Origin: CAVZAB01 sp963773155
Lineage (GTDB): Bacteria > Pseudomonadota > Alphaproteobacteria > Rhizobiales > Beijerinckiaceae
Direction: 5' to 3'
Assembly: GCA_963773155.1 (NCBI GenBank)
Contig: CAVZAB010000010.1
Coordinates: forward strand, 297,096 to 361,095
DNA length: 64,000 nucleotides
Of the stretch, positions 8,501 through 15,864 are shown piece by piece. Below the pieces are notes generated by a model. That model had not been told where the DNA came from and did not search any database. It worked only from the letters and a program-made list of their open reading frames with translations. The position numbers and the translations under genes are program-made. Each line of letters starts with the position of its first letter. Positions within the stretch are counted from its first letter, which is position 1.

Positions 8501-8785
8501 AGCGCAAGCGGCGAGGCCATCGGCTTATCGAAGCGGCAAACCGCTTTGGCATGGCCGCTGCCAAGGCCACTGTTAGGTCTCCGAATTGGTCGAGTTTCAA
8601 TGCCGGTCGCGGCGGGATACCGGCTGACGAGTTTTGCTTTGTCGCCGCGTCCACCACCCAAGCCGGTTCCCCTTCGGTGGGCTGTTCGCGGGCCGAAGGC
8701 GAGGGTTTGGCGGCGCCGGGCAGCGCTGATTAGCGACAGTCCTAACGGCAGACAAAGCGCGAGGCTTACGCCAATGCGGCCCGCC
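8501..8785. other. Stretch without a recognisable gene
   Basis: Between the ferredoxin remnant and the ketopantoate-reductase-like gene I recognise no coding sequence. A minus-strand frame contains a short hydrophobic run (SLALCLPLGLSLIS) but no family resemblance. Confidence 0.5.
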
Positions 8786-9769
8786 TCAAGGCGCAGGATA
8801 GCAGCCAGCAAGTCGACCGCGCTCGCGTATCAGTGCGAGAACGGAAGTGCAGATCGGCATGCACTCGCCGGTGATCTGGCCGAGTTCAACAACGGCGCCA
8901 AGAAGCGCGTCAATTTCCATCGGCCGGCCTCGCTCGAGATCCTGCAGCATAGACGTCTTGTGGACGCCGACCTCGGCAGCGCCGGCAAGGCGCTGGTCCA
9001 GCGAAACGGCAAAGTGCACGCCGAGCCGTTCGGCGACGACCTTCGCTTCGCTCATCATCGCGCGGCATAGATTCCGCAGACCCGGCTCACCGACAATTCT
9101 GTCCAGCGTTGCCCCTGTTAGCGCAGAGACCGGATTGAAGCAAAGATTGCCCCACAGTTTCACCCAGATCTCGTCGCGGATCCGGGTTCGTACCGGCGCC
9201 CTAAGGCCGGCCTTAATCATCAGAAGCGAGAGCGCCTCGGCCCGTGCGCTGCGGCTCGCATCAGGTTCGCCCAGGCTGAACCGATCACCATAGGAATGGG
9301 CGATGACGCCAGGCCGAACCACCTCGGCCGCTGGATAGACGACGCAGCCCAGGACCTGCGCTGGCGGCAGGAAATCCCACAGTTTGCCGCCGGGATCAAC
9401 ACTTTCAATGCGACGGTCGCGCCAAGGCCCTTCGAGCGCGTAGAAATACCAATAGGGCACACCGTTGATGGCGGTGACAAACGTCGTGTCCGGCCGGACC
9501 ATCGCGGCAATTTGCGGGGCCGCAGCCGGCAGAGAATGGGCCTTCAAGGTCAGCAATATGTAATCCTGTTGGCCCGCCTCAGCCGGCGTCTCGCAGCAGC
9601 GTGGCCGCAGAATGATGGTCTCGCCGGCGGTTATCAGCGTCAGGCCGTTTTCCTGAATCGCCGCGCGATGGGCACCGCGGGAGACGAAAGTCACGTCGGC
9701 CCCTGCCGCCAGCAGTTTGGCGCCGAGGAAGCCGCCAATCGCACCGGCCCCGAAAACGGCGATTTTCAC
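8786..9769 (-). CDS. Ketopantoate reductase family protein (ApbA/PanE-like)
   Basis: NADPH-dependent 2-ketoacid reductase family protein of 327 residues. The N-terminal Rossmann motif is KIAVFGAGAIGGFLGAKL. The mid-protein LTLKAHSLPAAAP region carries the conserved Lys of PanE enzymes. The C-terminal helical domain shows EIWVKLWGNLCFNPVSALTG and HKTSMLQDLERGRPMEID, both hallmarks of the family. The start is GTG 9769, which overlaps the TGA of the ligase gene (GTGA), so it is the second gene of a minus-strand operon. It lies among catabolic genes, far from pantothenate genes, so it may reduce another branched 2-keto acid; I do not assign panE. Confidence 0.85.
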   Translation of the reverse strand: MKIAVFGAGAIGGFLGAKLLAAGADVTFVSRGAHRAAIQENGLTLITAGETIILRPRCCETPAEAGQQDYILLTLKAHSLPAAAPQIAAMVRPDTTFVTAINGVPYWYFYALEGPWRDRRIESVDPGGKLWDFLPPAQVLGCVVYPAAEVVRPGVIAHSYGDRFSLGEPDASRSARAEALSLLMIKAGLRAPVRTRIRDEIWVKLWGNLCFNPVSALTGATLDRIVGEPGLRNLCRAMMSEAKVVAERLGVHFAVSLDQRLAGAAEVGVHKTSMLQDLERGRPMEIDALLGAVVELGQITGECMPICTSVLALIRERGRLAGCYPAP

Positions 9770-11292
9770 GACGAGAGACCGAGCTTTTCGGCAAGCCCGA
9801 TGCGCTGCAACTTGCCGGTCGCCCCTTTCGGTATTTCGGCGACAAAAACAATTTTGCGCGGCACCTTGAAGGGGGCGAGCCGGCTCGCCGCAAAATCGCG
9901 CAGAATGCGCTCGTCGCACGCTGCTCCCTCGCGCAGCACGACGGCCGCCGCGACCTCTTCGCCGAGTTTGTCGTGCGGCATGGCAAAGGTTACGCATTGC
10001 TGCACCGCCGGATGATCCATCAGCACCGCGTCGATCTCTAGTGGTGCTACTTTCTCGCCGCCGCGATTGATGATCTCCTTCAATCGTCCGGTAAGCCGCA
10101 AATAGCCATCGCGATCAAGATAGCCCTGATCACCGGTGCGAAACCAGCCGCCGGTGAAGGCCTTGGCATTGGCCGGCGGGTTGTTTTCGTAGCCGGCCAT
10201 GACATTGCTGCCGCGGATCACCACCTCGCCCAGCGTGCCCGGTGGTAGCCGATTGCCCGCCTCGTCCAGGATAGCAATCTGCGGGCCGGCTGCAACGCCG
10301 ACCGAACCGGGAAAGCGCGCCGCCGGCGGCAGCGGGTTGCTCGCCATCTGATGCGCCGCCTCGGTCATGCCGTAGGCCTCGATGACCGGCACGCCGAACG
10401 CCGCCTCCAAATCGACCATCACTTGCGGCGGCAGCGAAGCCGAAGAGGAGCGAATCAAGCGCAGCCGCGCGGCCTCGATCACGGCCCGGTTGCGCGCAGC
10501 AAGCGGCAGCAGCGTCTGATGCATCGTCGGCACTGCCGTGAACCAGCTCGGCCGCGCCTCGGCCATCCAGCCGAAAAAGGAGAACGCATTGAATCCTGGT
10601 GTGCAGCACACGCCGGCACCTGCGGCAAGGGAAGAAAGAACGGCGGCGATCAGTCCGTGGATGTGGAACAGCGGCATGATGTTCAAACAGAGATCGTCGG
10701 CGCCGAGCTTGAGGCTGCGCGCGATGTGATAGGCTGAGGCTGCAACGTTCGTCTGGCTCAACGGTACAATCTTGGGCCGTGATGTCGTGCCTGACGTGTG
10801 CAGCACGAGGGCAATATCGCCGGCGAGCGCCGCACCCTTGGGCGCCCGAGCATCGAGGCGGCTGTCGGTCACGAGCTCAAAGCTGCCGGCGGCCTCGCCC
10901 GGCACTAGTTCGATAATCGCAATGCCTTGGTTGGCCGCGGCTTCGCGAGCTGGACCGGCGGATCCGGCAAGCACGAGCAAAGCCCGTACCCGCAAATCGG
11001 AAAGATAAAAGTCGAATTCGTCGGCACGATAGGCCGGGTTGAGGGGTGCTGCGGTCACGCTAGCGGCGAGCGCGACGAAGCAGGCCGCCATTTCCGGTCC
11101 GTTCGGGAGGACGATCGCAACCCGGTCACCGCGGCCCATGCCGAAACTTTCGAGCCGCGCCGACGTGCGAGCGCACAGGGCACGCAAAGCCCCGTAGGTC
11201 AGAGGCGTTCGCCCCGGCGCCGTCAGCGCTGGGGCGTCGTTCTGGCCAGTGGCCAGAAGGCCGGCAATGGTAGTGGCGGGGTAGGCGTTCAA
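9766..11292 (-). CDS. Acyl-CoA synthetase, oxalate-CoA ligase-like (AMP-dependent)
   Basis: ANL-superfamily ligase of 508 residues that adenylates a carboxylic acid and transfers it to CoA. It has the P-loop LHTSGTTSRPKIVPLS, the A5 motif YGMTEAAHQMASNPLP, GWFRTGDQGYLDRDGYL, LTGRLKEIINRGGEKVAP and the catalytic C-terminal Lys in PKGATGKLQR. The MTEAAHQMxSNPLP / INRGGEK combination is that of the AAE3/Pcs60 oxalyl-CoA synthetase group, so oxalate or another short dicarboxylate is a reasonable guess. I start at TTG 11292, with GGAGAG at 11297-11302; an upstream extension to 11403 looks non-coding. It is the first gene of the operon with the ketopantoate-reductase-like gene. Confidence 0.85.
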   Translation of the reverse strand: MNAYPATTIAGLLATGQNDAPALTAPGRTPLTYGALRALCARTSARLESFGMGRGDRVAIVLPNGPEMAACFVALAASVTAAPLNPAYRADEFDFYLSDLRVRALLVLAGSAGPAREAAANQGIAIIELVPGEAAGSFELVTDSRLDARAPKGAALAGDIALVLHTSGTTSRPKIVPLSQTNVAASAYHIARSLKLGADDLCLNIMPLFHIHGLIAAVLSSLAAGAGVCCTPGFNAFSFFGWMAEARPSWFTAVPTMHQTLLPLAARNRAVIEAARLRLIRSSSASLPPQVMVDLEAAFGVPVIEAYGMTEAAHQMASNPLPPAARFPGSVGVAAGPQIAILDEAGNRLPPGTLGEVVIRGSNVMAGYENNPPANAKAFTGGWFRTGDQGYLDRDGYLRLTGRLKEIINRGGEKVAPLEIDAVLMDHPAVQQCVTFAMPHDKLGEEVAAAVVLREGAACDERILRDFAASRLAPFKVPRKIVFVAEIPKGATGKLQRIGLAEKLGLSS

Positions 11293-11466
11293 TGGCTCTC
11301 TCCATGACCGTCCTCGCCTGTTTAGCGCCTGCGCGGCGGAACGGGAAGTCCGCCAGCATTGGTCGAACTCCGGGGGGTGCAAATCGGGCCGGTGATCCGG
11401 CAATAATCTGTGTTAGCCTGTCCTGGCGGCCGCCGGAGCAACGAAAGAGCGAGAGGAAACTGCCCC

Positions 11467-11802
11467 ATGACGACCTTCATCATTCAAGGAAATTATAGCC
11501 AGGAAGCCATGCGCGGGATGGTTGCCAATCCCGAGAACCGGGAAGATGCCGTAGCCAAGCTTTTCAAGGAATTCGACGGCAAACTTCTGGCCTATTACGT
11601 CACCTTCGGCCGATACGATTTCCTGGTCATCGCCGAGGCACCGGACGAACAGACGGTCCTTTCTGCGCTGGCCGTCGTCGCCGCAACCGGCGGCGTCACC
11701 AATCTGTCCACGACGACCGCCTTGTCGGCCAAGGAGGCCAAAAAGGCCTTCGAGGCTGCCGGCAAATTTAGCGACAAATTCAGGCCGGCCGGCAAGAAAT
11801 AG
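11467..11802 (+). CDS. GYD-domain protein
   Basis: Small 111-residue protein of the GYD family, named after a conserved Gly-Tyr-Asp (here GRYDFLVIAEAPDE). Family members form ferredoxin-like dimers of unknown role. The start at ATG 11467 has a strong ribosome site (GAGAGGAAA at about 11449-11457). It is divergent from the ligase gene and may share regulation; nothing in the sequence indicates a substrate. Confidence 0.85.
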   Translation: MTTFIIQGNYSQEAMRGMVANPENREDAVAKLFKEFDGKLLAYYVTFGRYDFLVIAEAPDEQTVLSALAVVAATGGVTNLSTTTALSAKEAKKAFEAAGKFSDKFRPAGKK

Positions 11803-11942
11803 CGGGCCCCCTTATACCGCACCATCCGAGGAACCGTCATGCGGGGCTGCCGAACCTACGGCCCGGGACCGGCAAACCGACCGGTCAACCTTCTTTTGCG
11901 CTGCGCACTTACCGATCATTAACCGCCCGCCGAGCGAACTGG

Positions 11943-11970
11943 TTACAACGCTGGTCCACACCATTATAAG
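11943..11970 (+). promoter_or_regulatory. Putative sigma70 promoter of the Flp pilin gene
   Basis: TTACAA at 11943-11948 and TATAAG at 11965-11970 with a 16-bp spacer, 27 bp before the Flp pilin ATG. A GGAGCAGGA ribosome site follows. Confidence 0.35.
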
Positions 11971-11997
11971 GAATGACCGCCGGAGCAGGACTTGACC

Positions 11998-12162
11998 ATG
12001 GGTGTGCTTTTGAAGCGATTCTTTCGCGATAATTCGGCGGCGACGGCCGTCGAATACGGGTTGATTGCCGGGCTAATCGGCGTGGTGATCATCGGCGCGT
12101 TGACGACGGCCGGTGTCAAAGTATCGGCGAAGTTTCAGAAGGTCGGCACCGCTCTCACCTAG
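11998..12162 (+). CDS. Flp-family type IVb pilin
   Basis: A 54-residue pilin precursor. It begins MGVLLKRFFRDNSAATAVEYGLIAG: a short basic leader, then the class-specific Glu-Tyr of the prepilin (TAVEYGLIAG) and a single hydrophobic helix (LIAGLIGVVIIGALTTAG). This is the normal size and layout for Flp/Fap pilins, which are processed at the leader and assembled by Tad machinery. No cpa/tad secretion genes are in the window, so it is an orphan copy here. A ribosome site GGAGCAGGA precedes ATG 11998. Its end overlaps the 3' end of the convergent hydrolase gene by 4 bp. Confidence 0.85.
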   Translation: MGVLLKRFFRDNSAATAVEYGLIAGLIGVVIIGALTTAGVKVSAKFQKVGTALT

Positions 12163-12962
12163 TTCGATTTGGCGATGCGCCCATACCAATCACCCAGTGC
12201 CTGGCAGAAACCCTCGGCCCGGGTCTGCGGAAAAAAATGACCCCCGGTTTCAAACACCTGTATCTCGGCCCTGGCCAGTGCCATGGCGAGGTGGTGCTGG
12301 TGGTAGGCGGGAATGACAAGGTCGTCGGCGGCCGACAGCACGAGCACCGGTATCCGGATTTGCGCCAGCGCCCTGCTGCCATCAAACGCGAGCAGGGCCT
12401 CGATCCGCTCGGCCAGGACGGCGCGCCCCGAAGCAGAAGAGGCCGGGCCTTGCATGGCGCGCTTCAGCAAATCGGCCCTTTGCGCCAACCAGCCCGGCGG
12501 GTAAGACAGAAACAGGGCCAGGCGTTCATAGGCTTCCGGCGCCTGCGTCAGGACCATTAAGCGGCAGATGAACAAGGTCCGGATATAGGTATCGGCCGTG
12601 ATCCAGCTGCCACTGAGCACGAGCGCCCGACAGCGCCGCGGGCAGATTTCGGCGAGCGCCTGGGCGACCAGACCGCCCATCGAATGACCGACGACAACGG
12701 CACTTTCTATCGCCAGGGCGCTGAGAATGGCCCGGGCGTCGTCGGCAAGCGCGGCAATGTCGAATCTTGTCGTGCCCCGGCTGCTTGCGCCGATCCCGCG
12801 CTGATCGAAACGGATCACGGTGAAGGTCTGTTGTAGGATAGAGGCGACCGGATCCCAGAAGGCTGCGGTGCCGCCCAATCCGCTGACCAGCAGCAGGTTC
12901 GGGCCTGAACCCTCCCTGCGCACCGAGAGACTGGCGCCGTCGGCACGCTCAACCCTCGTCAC
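12159..12962 (-). CDS. Alpha/beta-fold hydrolase
   Basis: Hydrolase of 267 residues. The oxyanion segment is VSGLGGTAAFWDP, the nucleophile elbow is GHSMGGLV, the catalytic acid probably lies in LSAADDLVIPAYH and the His near GGHFFPQ. It may cleave a lactone, enol-lactone or ester. It is the last gene of a four-gene minus-strand operon (cupin, NIPSNAP, hydroxyacyl-CoA dehydrogenase, hydrolase). Its GTG start overlaps the preceding TGA (GTGA at 12959-12962), indicating coupled translation. A substrate linked to the dehydrogenase is inferred. Confidence 0.85.
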   Translation of the reverse strand: MTRVERADGASLSVRREGSGPNLLLVSGLGGTAAFWDPVASILQQTFTVIRFDQRGIGASSRGTTRFDIAALADDARAILSALAIESAVVVGHSMGGLVAQALAEICPRRCRALVLSGSWITADTYIRTLFICRLMVLTQAPEAYERLALFLSYPPGWLAQRADLLKRAMQGPASSASGRAVLAERIEALLAFDGSRALAQIRIPVLVLSAADDLVIPAYHQHHLAMALARAEIQVFETGGHFFPQTRAEGFCQALGDWYGRIAKSN

Positions 12963-13885
12963 GATTCCTCGCGGATGGCGCGCAGCGCGGCGATCTTCTC
13001 ATCCCGCCAAAGCCGGCGCGCCGGCAGCCCGTCGAGTGGCAGATCGCTCCGCATAGCACGCTCGAGCGTCTCGATCAGGGCAGGCGTGAGGACCGGCCCG
13101 CCGGCGCTGGCGCGCTCGCGAGCCAGTTCCTCGAACATGAATCCGTAGCGCGCCAAATAATCGGCGATGCCTTTGGGTGCGTTGAGATCGATACCCTGCA
13201 GCGGACCGAGAAAAGACCAGCGCAGACCGAAACCATCGCGGATCAGCGTATCGGCGTCAGCCGGGCTCAGCAGACCGGCGGCGACTGCACGAAACATCTC
13301 GATCAGCAGGGCGCCCTGCAAGCGGTTCATCACGAATCCCGGCGTCTCTTGGCGGATCAGAACCGGTTTCTGACCGACGGCACGCATGAGCTGGAAGGCC
13401 CGCTCGACAATGGCTTGCGGCGTCCAGGGCGCGGGCACCACTTCGACGGCCGGCAGCAGATGCGGTGGCGTTGCCGGGTGCACGACAATGCAACGATCGC
13501 GCCCGGCGAGCTCGCGCGTGAAGCGGGAGACGCCGGTGCTCGAGGTGGAACTCGCGAGAATGGCGTCGGGTGTCGCCAGGCGATCGAGTTTAGCAAAGAG
13601 GGCGGTCTTCGCCTCGACCTGTTCGGTAATGCATTCCTGCACATAATCGGCGTCGGCCAGGGCATCGGCCAGATCGCCGGCGACTTGAATGTGGGCGATC
13701 AGCGCCGAATGATCATGCCTTGCGATGGTAGGCAAAGTCGCGGCCGCCGCTTTGATTCCGGCCTCGAACGCGGCAAGATTGGCCGGCCGGTGGTCAAAGA
13801 CCCGAACGCGAAGACCGGCGCGCGCAAAGACAATCGCCCAGGACGATCCAATGATTCCGGCGCCGATGACTGCAATGTTGGCCAT
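12959..13885 (-). CDS. 3-hydroxyacyl-CoA dehydrogenase family protein (lambda-crystallin / carnitine dehydrogenase type)
   Basis: NAD-dependent hydroxyacid dehydrogenase of 308 residues. The N-terminal NAD fold reads NIAVIGAGIIGSSWAIVFA. The mid-region has SSTSSTGVSRF and VVHPATPPHLLPAVEVVPAP, the His-containing signature of the short lambda-crystallin/L-gulonate/L-carnitine dehydrogenase branch, then QETPGFVMNRLQGALL. Long multifunctional FadB-type proteins differ. ATG 13885 has GGGGAG just upstream; ATG 13900 is possible and would overlap the NIPSNAP stop. The substrate is probably a small 3-hydroxy acid, not an acyl-CoA. Confidence 0.85.
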   Translation of the reverse strand: MANIAVIGAGIIGSSWAIVFARAGLRVRVFDHRPANLAAFEAGIKAAAATLPTIARHDHSALIAHIQVAGDLADALADADYVQECITEQVEAKTALFAKLDRLATPDAILASSTSSTGVSRFTRELAGRDRCIVVHPATPPHLLPAVEVVPAPWTPQAIVERAFQLMRAVGQKPVLIRQETPGFVMNRLQGALLIEMFRAVAAGLLSPADADTLIRDGFGLRWSFLGPLQGIDLNAPKGIADYLARYGFMFEELARERASAGGPVLTPALIETLERAMRSDLPLDGLPARRLWRDEKIAALRAIREES

Positions 13886-13896
13886 GCTGCTCCCCA

Positions 13897-14211
13897 TCAT
13901 CGCAGCGGCGAGAAGGCGCTCGGCACCAGAATGCGCGTCGACTGCACGTCGATCAAGTCGGTCACCTGATCAAGATAGGTCTGCCAGCGTGAGTCGGCGA
14001 GCATACGGGTGCGTCGCAGCATGCGATCGTCGAGACCCTCGAAACCCCATAGCGACACGACATGATTAAGCTCGCCAATCTCGCTGGTGAAATAGCCGAG
14101 AAGCCGGCCCAGGAATTCGCGCTGCAAAGGTAGACCAACCTCCTCGTAGGTCGCCACAAAGAGCCGAAGCTTGCCGGGCCTTAGTCGGTAATCGCGCTCC
14201 TCGACAATCAT
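13897..14211 (-). CDS. NIPSNAP family protein
   Basis: A 104-residue ferredoxin-like-fold protein of the NIPSNAP family, recognised by the N-terminal YRLRPGKLRLFVATYEE, the mid-region EIGELNHVVSLWGFEGLDDR and the closing RILVPSAFSPL. Bacterial members often sit in catabolic operons, but their biochemical role is unclear. Its ATG at 14211 overlaps the cupin TGA (ATGA), so it is the second gene of this operon. Confidence 0.85.
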   Translation of the reverse strand: MIVEERDYRLRPGKLRLFVATYEEVGLPLQREFLGRLLGYFTSEIGELNHVVSLWGFEGLDDRMLRRTRMLADSRWQTYLDQVTDLIDVQSTRILVPSAFSPLR

Positions 14212-14723
14212 GGCATACCGTTCGTGTGCGATTGCTCGGCCCAGCCAAACACGGTGCGGCGCTCGATCTCTTCGACATCGGCCGGCCGGGGGAACGGGTC
14301 GGGCGGCGGCTCGCCGGGCCGTTTCGGCCGGCCGATCGCCGCAAAGAAAGTCTCAAGCCCGCCCGGCATCAATATCCACATAAAGGTCAACGGTATCTCG
14401 CCGACATTGTGGAAGGAATGACGACGGTTGGCGGCGATAAAAATGGTCGTGCCCGGGAGCCCCTCGCGCTGCTGCCCGTCGAGCCTGGCAAGGCCCTGGC
14501 CGCTGAGGAAGTGGATGATCTCGTCATGCGCGTGGTGGGTGTGTTCGCGGACATGAGCGTGCGGGGCGATGGTCTGGGTGCCGATGGAAAAGTTGGTCCG
14601 GCTGGCGACCTCGCCGCTGTTCAAAATGCAGCGGACGAAGCCATTGGCCGGGACCGGCTGCCAAAAACTCTGGCCCTCGTCCGGCCCGACCAGTTTAATG
14701 GCAGGTAGCGGTGCTTGATCCAT
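14208..14723 (-). CDS. Cupin-domain protein
   Basis: Single-cupin protein of 171 residues. Cupin motif 1 appears as HAHVREHTHHAHDEIIHFLSG (metal-ligand His/His/Glu) and motif 2 as RRHSFHNVGEIPLTFMW with the fourth ligand His. It is probably a metal-dependent dioxygenase, isomerase or sugar/acid-binding protein. ATG 14723 is preceded by GGAG in CGGAGAAC, which excludes the longer upstream frame. It is the first gene of the cupin-NIPSNAP-dehydrogenase-hydrolase operon. Upstream lies TGTACA at 14768-14773, weakly like the GntR sites. Confidence 0.82.
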   Translation of the reverse strand: MDQAPLPAIKLVGPDEGQSFWQPVPANGFVRCILNSGEVASRTNFSIGTQTIAPHAHVREHTHHAHDEIIHFLSGQGLARLDGQQREGLPGTTIFIAANRRHSFHNVGEIPLTFMWILMPGGLETFFAAIGRPKRPGEPPPDPFPRPADVEEIERRTVFGWAEQSHTNGMP

Positions 14724-14822
14724 TCTTGTTCTCCGTTCCGGGCGATAGGATGCCCTGGCGAGCCCAATGTACAGGAGTGGTAGTGAGCCCGCAGCCGAAA
14801 CGATCGCGCGCACGGGGCTGCC

Positions 14823-15743
14823 ATGCCAAACCGTCATATTGCGCTTACCGGCGCGACCGGCTTCATCGGCCGGTTCGTGCTGCATGAACTGACGCGACGC
14901 GGTTACAGGGTTCGGGTGCTGCTGCGCCAACCCCGGCAAATCCCGCCGGACTCCTCCAGCGCCGTGATCGGCGACATCAGGCGGCCGCAGAACATGGCCG
15001 CGGCGTTGGTGGGTATCGATGCCGTCGTCCACACGGCCGGCGCCGCCCAGGCCATGACCGGTCTGCCAGAGGACGACTATCGACTTTTGAACACGCAGGC
15101 CACCATCGAACTGGCCACCGCGGCCAGGCGGGCCGGTGTGCAGCGCTTCGTCTTCCTGTCGTCGATCCGGGCACAGGCCGGCCTGACGGCGCCTGAACCA
15201 TTGCGCGAAGATGGAAGCACCGACCCAATCGACGCCTATGGCCGCTCGAAACTGGCTGCGGAGGCGGGTCTTGCAAAGCTCGACCTCGATTGGGTCGCAC
15301 TCAGGTTAGCGCTGGTCTACGGGCCGGGCGCAAGTGGCAATGTCGCGCGGTTGGCGCGGCTGGCGCGCTCCCCCTACCCGCTTCCCTTTGCCAGCCTGAC
15401 GGCCCGCCGCTCGCTGCTGTCGCTCGACAATCTGGTCGGCGCGCTTGATTGCGTCTTGAGCCACAGGCGCGAATTTCGCACTATCGTAAACGTCGCTGAT
15501 CCCGGCCCCGAAACGCTTCCAGCCATGATTGCCGCCTTGCGGCGCGGCCTCGGGAGAAGGCCCGGCGTGTTCGCCTGCCCGGTGCCATTGTTGCGCGGTT
15601 TGTGTAAGGTAAGCGGGCAAACCGAGGCCTTTGCGTTGATCGCCCAGCCGTTGGTCGTCGATATTGGCAAGCTGACTCGGCTCGGCGGTGCCGGCCTACC
15701 ACTCCGGCTCGGCCTTGAGGCCTTCATGCACAAGGACGCTTGA
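14823..15743 (+). CDS. NAD-dependent epimerase/dehydratase (extended SDR)
   Basis: Extended short-chain dehydrogenase of 306 residues. It shows ALTGATGFIGRFVL at the N-terminus, VVHTAGAAQA, FVFLSSIRAQAG with the catalytic Ser and YGRSKLAAE with the Tyr/Lys pair. The later part (LSLDNLVGALDCVLSH) fits sugar-nucleotide epimerases and complex-I NDUFA9-like members. It is divergent from the cupin operon with a 99-bp shared promoter region. The specific substrate is not evident. Confidence 0.85.
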   Translation: MPNRHIALTGATGFIGRFVLHELTRRGYRVRVLLRQPRQIPPDSSSAVIGDIRRPQNMAAALVGIDAVVHTAGAAQAMTGLPEDDYRLLNTQATIELATAARRAGVQRFVFLSSIRAQAGLTAPEPLREDGSTDPIDAYGRSKLAAEAGLAKLDLDWVALRLALVYGPGASGNVARLARLARSPYPLPFASLTARRSLLSLDNLVGALDCVLSHRREFRTIVNVADPGPETLPAMIAALRRGLGRRPGVFACPVPLLRGLCKVSGQTEAFALIAQPLVVDIGKLTRLGGAGLPLRLGLEAFMHKDA

Positions 15744-15864
15744 TCCAATGCCTCTACGGTGACGCTCGCGCCATTATTGTCCCGGATGGGCCCAGCCCGG
15801 TGATGATCAGTCACACTAGCGACTTATTCGGACAACCGTGCATCATCCGTGGCGGTGCGGCGTG

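Noticed and set aside
8485..8811. Minus-strand frame with a hydrophobic stretch
   Set aside because: No family match or ribosome site; composition fits random GC-rich DNA.
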